From positions 1 to 45,956 of the forward strand of contig CAZEBW010000025.1 in the NCBI GenBank assembly GCA_964510205.1: a DNA stretch of 45,956 nucleotides, read 5' to 3'. The DNA is from CAZEBW01 sp964510205 (GTDB lineage: Bacteria; Chloroflexota; Anaerolineae; VGOG01). Below are positions 24,805 to 31,240 of the stretch, one piece after another (position 1 is the first letter of the stretch; each line of letters starts with the position of its first letter). The notes below the pieces were generated by a model. The model had not been told where the DNA came from and made no database searches. It worked only from the letters and a program-made list of their open reading frames with translations. The translations under genes were made by a program, and so were the position numbers.

Positions 24805-25761
24805 TCAGCGTTCCTCAGCGGCCTCAGCGATTCCGCGCTTCATCTCCACAAGCCTGAGCGCCAGATCCTCAATATACTCGCGATTCTCCAGCTTCTCCCG
24901 CCAAGCCTGCGGAACGGCTGCAACGCCCAGGTAGGCCCCTGACACGGCGCAGGCCATGGCGCCCAGGGTGTCCCGATCCCCGCCGTGCAGGATGGCGCAG
25001 AAGAGACAGGCTTGGAAGGATTGAGGGTGGCGCAGAAAGGCGTAGAGGGCGAAGGGCAGCGATTCGTGCACGGCCACGCCGCGCCCCAGTCGCCTGGCCG
25101 CATCAGGGGGAGGGACTTCTTCGGCCAGCAGGGTTCTGACCAGCGCCACCTTGTCGCGAATCTGCGGTGTGCGGGCGAAATCCACCAGGCCCTGGGAGAA
25201 GCGCTCCAATGGGAATGGCTCTTGCGGGTCCAGCTTCACGGCTTGGGCGACGGCCCAGGCCTGCACGGCGGCTCCGTCCACACCGACGGGATGGGCATGG
25301 GTAACGGATGCTGAAACGCGGGCCTGCTCGTAGAGGTCGGGCGAGTCGTGAAAGAACAGTCCCAGCGGGGCGATCCGCATGGCCGCGCCGTTGCCAAACG
25401 AGCCCTCTCCTCCAAACAGGCGACGGGCCGCCTCTGGATACGATATTCCGTGCCTTTTCGCCAGCAGGAAAACGGTGGGCGGCCCCGAGGCGTATCCCCG
25501 CCAGGGCTCGCGTTTGAAGTTGGTCTTGAAGATGTCGCCCAGGTGCTGCGGGTCGAGTCGCCCGGCCTGGGCTATGGCTTCGGCCAGACCGATGGCCATG
25601 GCGGTGTCGTCGGTGTAGGCGAGGACGTTGGTTTGCGCTATCGCCGCCCGCAGACCAGCCTCTCCCAATCTCAAGAAGGCCAGCTCGCCGATGGCATCGC
25701 CCAGCGCGCTGCCCATCATGCTGCCCAGGAATTTGGATGTTAGATCCAGACGGTCGGCCAT
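24805..25761 (-). CDS. ADP-ribosylglycohydrolase family protein
   Basis: 318 aa. The metal-binding motifs of the DraG/ARH family are present: GSALGDAIGE (17-26), YTDDTAMA (49-56) and HGGDRDT near residue 260. It would remove ADP-ribose from proteins or small molecules using two Mg ions. The C-terminal IAEAAEER is encoded by a GCTGA-type repeat that supplies the last codons and stop. The gene has its own good promoter (25788-25816) and no obvious ADP-ribosyltransferase next to it. Confidence 0.9.
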   Translation of the reverse strand: MADRLDLTSKFLGSMMGSALGDAIGELAFLRLGEAGLRAAIAQTNVLAYTDDTAMAIGLAEAIAQAGRLDPQHLGDIFKTNFKREPWRGYASGPPTVFLLAKRHGISYPEAARRLFGGEGSFGNGAAMRIAPLGLFFHDSPDLYEQARVSASVTHAHPVGVDGAAVQAWAVAQAVKLDPQEPFPLERFSQGLVDFARTPQIRDKVALVRTLLAEEVPPPDAARRLGRGVAVHESLPFALYAFLRHPQSFQACLFCAILHGGDRDTLGAMACAVSGAYLGVAAVPQAWREKLENREYIEDLALRLVEMKRGIAEAAEER

Positions 25762-25787
25762 GCTGCATTCTCCATCGGGTTGTGGGT

Positions 25788-25816
25788 ATTATAACATCTT
25801 TTGAGGGATTTGCCAA
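25788..25816 (-). promoter_or_regulatory. Promoter of the ADP-ribosylglycohydrolase gene
   Basis: Minus-strand TTGGCA (25816-25811), a 17-bp spacer and a consensus TATAAT (25793-25788), 26 nt upstream of the start codon at 25761. Confidence 0.75.
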
Positions 25817-25840
25817 TGATCGGGGACAGCACGAGACTAT

Positions 25841-27232
25841 CTATCTCAGGAACCCGAAGCTCTCCACCACCGGTTGGATAAATGGCAGGAGCCGCTGCGG
25901 GAGGATGGCCAGCACCAGACAAAGGATGATCATCCCCAAAATCAAGAGGGAAGCGATAAAGGGCTCTCGCTTCACTTGGGGTTCCCTTGATGGACCCAAG
26001 AGAGCGATCAGGCCGCGCAGGTAGCCAAAGGCCACGCCCGCTCCCGACAGCAGCAGGGCCAGGCTCACGCCGGTCGCTGGGAAGAGGCGGTAGATGGCCC
26101 AGCGACTGGGGAAGCCAGCGGTGAGGGGCATCCCGGCCAGGGATAGTCCGCCCAGCACTAGGCCAACCGTCGAGAGGGGCAACCGCCTAGCCACTCCGGC
26201 TAGGCTGGCGAAGGAATCGCTGCCGGCCCGGTGGCGCACCACACCCAGCCCCGTGGCCGCCAGCATCAGGCCCACGGAGCGATGGGCAACTTGCAGCAGG
26301 GCGGCGGTAAGAGCGACGGGAGAAGCAACGCTTAGGGCCACCAGGGTGCATCCCACGTCGCTCAAGACGGCGTAGCCCAGCAGGCGACCGAAATCCCGCT
26401 GGGCGAAAGCCAGAAGTCCACCAACGACAGCCGTCAACAGTCCCCCCAATCGTAGGGCACGAAAGACCTGTGGATCTTCAGACAGCCAGGAGTAGGATTG
26501 CAGCAGGTTCAGCATCAGCAGGAGCACAACGGCGTTGGTCGTGGTGAGGACGAAGGCGGTCACTACAGGCGGGGCATCTGCGGCTATGGATGAGACCCAG
26601 CCGTGAAAGGGCGCCACTGCCAGCAGGATGGCGAATCCGATGACCAATAGAACAGTGGCGTAGCGCAAGAGGGCCAGGTTGTCCGGGTTGACGGCCTGGA
26701 GGTCAATCAGCCAGGGGGCTAACAGCAAGGGAGGGACAGCGAGGCTCATCATGACCAGGTAGCGCAGCGCTCCACGCTTGAGGCCCTGCTGTTCGCCCTG
26801 AACGATGAACACGCTGATGAGGCTGGCAATCCACAGGAAAAGCACGGCGAACAAAAAGTGTCGGATCATCACCGCCGCGCTGAGCAGGCTCAAGATGATC
26901 AGTCCCAGGGGGAAGAAGAGATCGCCCTGAGAGACGCGCCAGGCGAACAGGAAGGCCACGGTGGCGATCAGGTAGATGAATCCCAGGGTGAAGCTGCTGG
27001 CAAGACCGAGGGCGAACTCTCGTCCCAGCACCGTCATCGGCTGGCCCAGGGCGATTCCCCAGCCGAAGACCGAGGCCGGACGGTCGAGGGGCATGCCCAA
27101 GCAGAGGCTGGCCAAGATCAACGTCGAGGCCGAAGCGAGTGCGGTGGCCAAAAGCGCCCAGCGTCGCAACAGATAGACCACAGGGGCCAAAGCCAGGGGC
27201 AAGAGGATTAGGAACAGGGGGCCAGCTATCAT
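25841..27232 (-). CDS. Proton-antiporter-like membrane subunit (NuoN/M or MrpD-like), degenerate
   Basis: 463 aa with about 13-14 membrane helices. The order of segments, with AVAPFHGWVSSIAADAPPVV, LGYAVLSDVGCTLVAL and SLAGMPLTAGFPSRW, matches the proton_antipo_M core of complex I/Mrp/hydrogenase subunits. Key ion-path residues seem changed: the 'WE' glutamate site reads LWIASLIS, the TM7 lysine region reads TTTNAVVL, and the 'HGLFKAL' lysine region reads HRSVGLML. It overlaps the previous gene by 4 bp (ATGA). It is probably part of an ion-translocating or structural membrane complex with the next two entries; redox partners are not in the window. Confidence 0.75.
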   Translation of the reverse strand: MIAGPLFLILLPLALAPVVYLLRRWALLATALASASTLILASLCLGMPLDRPASVFGWGIALGQPMTVLGREFALGLASSFTLGFIYLIATVAFLFAWRVSQGDLFFPLGLIILSLLSAAVMIRHFLFAVLFLWIASLISVFIVQGEQQGLKRGALRYLVMMSLAVPPLLLAPWLIDLQAVNPDNLALLRYATVLLVIGFAILLAVAPFHGWVSSIAADAPPVVTAFVLTTTNAVVLLLMLNLLQSYSWLSEDPQVFRALRLGGLLTAVVGGLLAFAQRDFGRLLGYAVLSDVGCTLVALSVASPVALTAALLQVAHRSVGLMLAATGLGVVRHRAGSDSFASLAGVARRLPLSTVGLVLGGLSLAGMPLTAGFPSRWAIYRLFPATGVSLALLLSGAGVAFGYLRGLIALLGPSREPQVKREPFIASLLILGMIILCLVLAILPQRLLPFIQPVVESFGFLR

Positions 27233-27870
27233 CCTTGCCCCTCCTCTGCTGTCAACGCCGTCTTGGAGATGGCGGTGAGGTGAGCGATGGCCAGCGCAAT
27301 GAGGAAGTTGGCTATCCCCAGGAAGCCGGCCACGCTCAAGCTGTGCTCCAACGCGGAGTAAAATAGCTCGAAGCCGGTGATGAGGGTGAGAAGCCCCATG
27401 CCGGCTTTCAGCGGCTCTTCGGTCAGCATCAGCGCCAGCAGGCCCAGCGATACCAGCCAGCAGCAGGCCAAGCCGATGTCCGACGGCACTGTGGGCAAAG
27501 GGTAGCGCTTCGACAGGCTGTAGGCGGCTAGCCCCACGAAGAGTGCGGCCAAGAGGCGGAAGGCGAGGTCGGCCGGCGAGCGCGCTCCGTCTGCCGAATC
27601 TTCCTCGCTGTCGCCGTCAAACAAGCGGGCCGTCAGGTACAGGATGATACAAACCAGCGCGCCGATGAGCACCTTGATCACGGCCACTTGGGGCTCGATG
27701 AGTCGAGTCAGCAGCAGGCCAGTCAGGACGTACTGCACCGACAGAGCGGCCAGCGACAAGCGCCAGTCCTTGAGGACGGCGATGAGGCTGGCGGTGACGA
27801 CCAAGCCGGCGATGGCCGGCGTGGTCATGAGAAATGAGAGTTTGGCCAAGACTTCTGGTAAAGTGGGCAC
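27229..27870 (-). CDS. NuoK/HyfE-like small membrane subunit
   Basis: 213 aa from GTG 27870, chosen because AAGGGGAG lies 5 nt upstream and the in-frame codons before it overlap the upstream gene without protein character. It has about six membrane helices with an acidic soluble loop in the middle (FDGDSEEDSADGARSP). The second half (LKAGMGLLTLITGFELFYSALE, ANFLIALAIAHLTAIS) resembles NuoK/MnhC or hydrogenase-4 component E, which is also about 215 aa. It is 11 nt behind one antiporter-like gene and overlaps the next by 4 bp, so the three form one operon. Confidence 0.6.
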   Translation of the reverse strand: MPTLPEVLAKLSFLMTTPAIAGLVVTASLIAVLKDWRLSLAALSVQYVLTGLLLTRLIEPQVAVIKVLIGALVCIILYLTARLFDGDSEEDSADGARSPADLAFRLLAALFVGLAAYSLSKRYPLPTVPSDIGLACCWLVSLGLLALMLTEEPLKAGMGLLTLITGFELFYSALEHSLSVAGFLGIANFLIALAIAHLTAISKTALTAEEGQG

Positions 27871-27881
27871 AGCTTCTCCCC

Positions 27882-29513
27882 TTATCTCCAAAGGTACAGG
27901 AACGCCAGAAGGCCCAGGACAGCGACCCAACCCAAGTATCCCCTGCCCTCGCTCACCCTTCCCACTATTCGCAAAACAGTCGCTGTCCCGGCTACAATCT
28001 GTCCCAGCAAGCTGTAAAGCCATTCCAGGCGAAGCGCCGCCGAAAGCTTCAGCCAAAGAGGCTCGAATGGATAGAAGATCCTCTGCCGGTTACGTTGGAG
28101 CAGGTATCCACCCAGGGGAGGGAAAAAGAAAGCGGCCCATTGGGCAATGGTTGACCATCGGAACAAGTCTGCCAGTGTGGGGAAGGAGACTCCCTCCATC
28201 ACCGGATTCAGCAGCGGTGGGTGCAGGCCCAAAATGAGGATCGGCGCGGCCAGCAGTGCTGCTCCCACCACGGACGACTTTGTGTAGGCAAACTTCGGCG
28301 GGAAGACGCGGATAGAGACAACGGCCCACAGCCTGAGCAAGGCCGCGAAGAGTAAGGTCTCTGCCAACAAGCTCAGAGCCAGAAGAGCCAGGTGGTTGCC
28401 CGCCAGCAGAGCGTGGTAAACAGGCCAGCGGCCAGCGAATCCCAAGGTTAGAGGCACACCAGCGAGGGAAGCCGTGGCTAGCCCCGTGGCCGCTCTGGTC
28501 CAAAAGCCACCTAGCTCGGCCCTATCCTGGCTCAGAAAGAGGAGGCCCAGACAGAGAACGAGATTCAGGCTCGGCAATACGATTAGCGTGGGTGGTCTGG
28601 CAACAACCAAGGATACGACGGCGTAGCCCGCCTGGCTGATCATGATGTAGGACAAGGTCTTGCTGCGGTCGGTCTCAGCCCAGGCCAGCAGAGCGCCGAT
28701 GAAGAAAGCCAGCCCGCCGGCGCCCCCCCTCAGTCCCCCCCAACCTTGGGGGGGAAGTTGCGATAGCAATCCGCTGTCGGCCCAGGTGGAGAGGCGGACC
28801 AGCAGATACAGGCCCGCGCTGGCGGGGACGAGGTGGAGCAGGGATCGGGCGGGCAGGTCGGCTTCGACGCCGATGGGCGCCCAGAGGTGAAGGGGGTAAA
28901 GACCGACGCGGATCAGGGCTGCCAGTAAGACGAGGCTGAAAACAGGCGCGGAAACGGCGCTCGGCCTGAGGGAAAGACTGTCGCCGCCCAGCAACAGAGC
29001 GGCCGCCAGCAGGCTCAGGCAGGCCAGGCAACCCAGGTTCAGGATACGTGGTACGTAATGCGTAATGCGTAATCTGATGAAAGCCCAGAGAAAAGCCAGG
29101 TCGAAGGTGACCCAGCTCAGGCTCAAGGTGATTAGATTAGCCGAGAAGACGAAGCCGAGGCCCAGGGCCAGGAGGGTCAACAGGGCGGGGTGGGACGACC
29201 ATTCCAGGCCTTCAGAGCGGCCCAGACCCGGGGCGATGGCAGCCAGAGCCACCACGGTCATCAGGACAGCGAAGAGGAAAGCTAGGCCATCAACATGATA
29301 AGCCAAGTCGCTGCCCAAGAAGGGACGCCAGCGGGAGATGGCGCCGTCGGCTGGCAAGGCGCGGGCGATAAGAAGCAGCGCCAGAAAAGCAGCGCCGATG
29401 GTCAACAGGGTCAGACGGCTTCGATTCCGAGGTCCCGCGGCCCTGTTCAACAGCAAAAGCGCCAGGGCGCCTGCTAAAAGCACGATCACGGGGATGGTAG
29501 CTAGACTGGGCAT
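27882..29513 (-). CDS. Proton-antiporter-like membrane subunit (NuoL/M-like), degenerate, with two repeat insertions
   Basis: 543 aa from ATG 29513 (TTG 29525 is possible). About 14 helices; YPLHLWAPIGVEADLPARS and YIMISQAGYAVVSL match the proton_antipo_M core, but the conserved TM5 glutamate site reads SWVTFDLAF and the TM7 lysine site reads LHLVPASAG. Two in-frame repeat pieces interrupt loops: RLRITHYVPRI (GTAATGC tandem at 29051-29074) and LPPQGWGGLRGGAG (C7/G7 palindrome at 28735-28754). First gene of the three-gene membrane operon. Confidence 0.75.
   Translation of the reverse strand: MPSLATIPVIVLLAGALALLLLNRAAGPRNRSRLTLLTIGAAFLALLLIARALPADGAISRWRPFLGSDLAYHVDGLAFLFAVLMTVVALAAIAPGLGRSEGLEWSSHPALLTLLALGLGFVFSANLITLSLSWVTFDLAFLWAFIRLRITHYVPRILNLGCLACLSLLAAALLLGGDSLSLRPSAVSAPVFSLVLLAALIRVGLYPLHLWAPIGVEADLPARSLLHLVPASAGLYLLVRLSTWADSGLLSQLPPQGWGGLRGGAGGLAFFIGALLAWAETDRSKTLSYIMISQAGYAVVSLVVARPPTLIVLPSLNLVLCLGLLFLSQDRAELGGFWTRAATGLATASLAGVPLTLGFAGRWPVYHALLAGNHLALLALSLLAETLLFAALLRLWAVVSIRVFPPKFAYTKSSVVGAALLAAPILILGLHPPLLNPVMEGVSFPTLADLFRWSTIAQWAAFFFPPLGGYLLQRNRQRIFYPFEPLWLKLSAALRLEWLYSLLGQIVAGTATVLRIVGRVSEGRGYLGWVAVLGLLAFLYLWR
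28735..28754. repeat. In-frame C7/G7 palindrome in antiporter-like gene
   Basis: CCCCCCCAA (28735-28743) and TTGGGGGGG (28746-28754) form a perfect 9-bp stem with a 2-nt spacer. It encodes QLPPQGWGGLRGG on the minus strand without breaking the frame. It is related to 20588-20606. Confidence 0.7.
29051..29074. repeat. In-frame GTAATGC tandem in antiporter-like gene
   Basis: gtacgtaatgcgtaatgcgt and a following aat make three 7-bp units. On the minus strand they read RLRITHYVPR in frame, a peptide out of character with the surrounding hydrophobic helices. The unit is related to the 6365-6432 cluster. Confidence 0.55.
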
Positions 29514-29552
29514 GATTTCTTCCAAGGCTGTTTTGGTTGATTACTGGTCCGT

Positions 29553-29580
29553 ATTCTATCACAAAAGGCAGCAGAAGCAA
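29553..29580 (-). promoter_or_regulatory. Promoter of the antiporter-like operon
   Basis: Minus-strand TTGCTT (29580-29575), 16-bp spacer, TAGAAT (29558-29553), 40 nt before the start codon. It lies back to back with the rarA promoter. Confidence 0.5.
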
Positions 29581-29582
29581 AA

Positions 29583-29611
29583 TAGACAGAGTGCGCCCTT
29601 CGTGCTATAAT
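29583..29611 (+). promoter_or_regulatory. Promoter of rarA
   Basis: TAGACA (29583-29588), 17-bp spacer, TGC-extended TATAAT (29606-29611). The transcript would carry a leader of about 130 nt containing a palindromic repeat pair. Confidence 0.7.
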
Positions 29612-29637
29612 TAGGTCAACACCCGCGATAAAGTTAA

Positions 29638-29735
29638 GACTTCCGAAGTCTAGGACTGAACTCTGCCTAACAGAATGCGTCTGAAAACAGTCAACTGACC
29701 TTCATCTGCCAGGCTCTGCGAAGACTTCGGAAGTC
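29638..29735. mobile_element. 98-bp element with GACTTCCGAAGTC ends in rarA leader
   Basis: GACTTCCGAAGTC at 29638-29650 is inverted as GACTTCGGAAGTC at 29723-29735; each end is also nearly self-complementary. There is no coding capacity. It ends 15 nt before the rarA start and lies wholly in the predicted leader, so it may affect rarA translation. Confidence 0.6.
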
Positions 29736-29750
29736 GGGGGGGAGCGCACG

Positions 29751-31076
29751 ATGGATTTGTTCGAGTACAGCCGCCGAGACCAAATCAGCCAAGAAGCGCC
29801 GCTGGCCGCCCGCATGAGGCCGCGCACCCTGGCTGAATTCGTGGGCCAGGAGGAGATCGTGGGGCCGGGGAGACTGCTGAGGCGAGCTATCGAGGGCGAT
29901 CAGCTTTCGTCTCTCATCCTCTGGGGTCCGCCGGGGACGGGCAAGACCACCCTGGCCATGATCATCGCCAACACCACGGAGTCCCATTTCGAGACCCTCA
30001 GCGCAGTGATGGCCGGCGTGGCCGACATCCGCAGGATTGTGGCCCAGGCGAAGGAAAGGCGAAACTTCTACGGTCAGCGGACTATCCTGCTCGTTGATGA
30101 GATCCACCGCTTCAACAAAGCCCAGCAGGATTCTCTATTGCCCCACGTCGAGGACGGCACCATCGTCCTCATCGGCTCGACCACGGAGAATCCCTACTTC
30201 GAGGTCATCGCCCCCCTGGTCTCCCGTTCGCGGGTCTTCCAGCTCAAACCGCTGAGCGAGGAGGAGCTGGCCCTCATCCTGCGGCGGGCCCTGGCCGACG
30301 AGGAGCGAGGTTACGGGAAGCTGGAGGTCGAGGTAGACGACGAGGCGATGGCCCACCTGGTGAGGGTGGCCGGAGGAGACGCCCGCACCGCTCTCAACGC
30401 TCTGGAGTTGGCTGTCGAAACGACGCGGCCCGACGACGGGGTGATCCACATTGACCTGGCCGTGGCTGAGGAATCCATCCAGCGGCGGGCCTTGGTCTAC
30501 GACCGGGAAGCTCACTACAACACCATTTCCGCTTTCATCAAGAGCCTGCGAGGAAGCGATCCCGATGCGGCGTTGTACTGGCTGGCCAAAATGATCTACG
30601 CCGGCGAGGATGCCCGCTTCATCGCTCGCCGCATGATCATTTTCGCCTCGGAGGACGTGGGCAACGCCGACCCCCAGGCTCTGGTCGTCGCCACCTCGGC
30701 CGCCAACGCCCTGGAGTGGGTGGGTTTGCCAGAGGCTCAGTACAATCTGGCCCAGGCGGCTATCTATCTAGCCACTGCGCCCAAGAGCAATTCGACAGGA
30801 GCCTACTTCAAGGCCCTGGGGGATGTGGAGCGGGAGGGCAAAGTCGAGGTGCCCGATCACCTCAAGGACGCCAGCCGCGACGGCAAGGCCCTGGGCCACG
30901 GCGCGGGCTACAAATACCCCCACGATTACCCCGGGCACTACGTTGCCCAGCAATATCTCCCCCATGAGCTGGCGGGCCGCCGTTACTATAAGCCCAGCGA
31001 GCAGGGGTATGAGAAGTTGATAAAAGAGCGGTTGGCGAGGTGGAGAGGTGAGGATGGCGGATTAGAGAAAGAATGA
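29751..31076 (+). CDS. rarA: Replication-associated recombination protein A
   Basis: 441 aa, the usual length of RarA/MgsA (the WRNIP1 family). It starts with the typical RPRTLAEFVGQEEIVGPG block, Walker A GPPGTGKTT (about 59-67), Walker B LLVDEIHRFNK (about 112-122), sensor STTENPYF and the C-terminal tetramerisation region (RRMIIFASEDVGNADPQAL; PEAQYNLAQAAIYLATAPKSN). It is a DNA-dependent ATPase acting at stalled replication forks. The purine-rich GGGGGGGAG upstream is the ribosome site. It is followed by a terminator. Confidence 0.95.
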   Translation: MDLFEYSRRDQISQEAPLAARMRPRTLAEFVGQEEIVGPGRLLRRAIEGDQLSSLILWGPPGTGKTTLAMIIANTTESHFETLSAVMAGVADIRRIVAQAKERRNFYGQRTILLVDEIHRFNKAQQDSLLPHVEDGTIVLIGSTTENPYFEVIAPLVSRSRVFQLKPLSEEELALILRRALADEERGYGKLEVEVDDEAMAHLVRVAGGDARTALNALELAVETTRPDDGVIHIDLAVAEESIQRRALVYDREAHYNTISAFIKSLRGSDPDAALYWLAKMIYAGEDARFIARRMIIFASEDVGNADPQALVVATSAANALEWVGLPEAQYNLAQAAIYLATAPKSNSTGAYFKALGDVEREGKVEVPDHLKDASRDGKALGHGAGYKYPHDYPGHYVAQQYLPHELAGRRYYKPSEQGYEKLIKERLARWRGEDGGLEKE

Positions 31077-31098
31077 ACGGCCAGAGGATTCAAAAACC

Positions 31099-31139
31099 GA
31101 GGCCCCACTTCTTCCTATGCGAGAGGTGGGGCCTCTTTT
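31099..31139. terminator. Terminator after rarA (bidirectional)
   Basis: GAGGCCCCAC (31099-31108) pairs with GTGGGGCCTC (31126-31135), then T4; on the other strand the hairpin is followed by GGTTTTTG. It serves the convergent genes rarA and the DUF4091 gene. Confidence 0.8.
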
Positions 31140-31240
31140 GCGTAATGTTCCGTAGGTGCTGGATGGCTGTGCAGCGGCTGGGAGCCCGTGCCATTTCATC
31201 CGCTTATCCGCTATCCATCCGCTGCCTCGCAACAGCCCAA

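Noticed and set aside
24331..25761. Defence or toxin-antitoxin island from the GxxExxY and ADP-ribosylglycohydrolase genes
   Set aside because: No toxin, transferase, nuclease partner or integrase is adjacent; each seems to be a lone gene.
27871..28056. N-terminal extension of the NuoK/HyfE-like gene
   Set aside because: It overlaps the end of the upstream gene in another frame; GTG 27870 has a good ribosome site.
25841..29513. Complete complex I or Mrp antiporter operon
   Set aside because: Only three membrane subunits are present; neighbours on both sides are unrelated genes with their own promoters.
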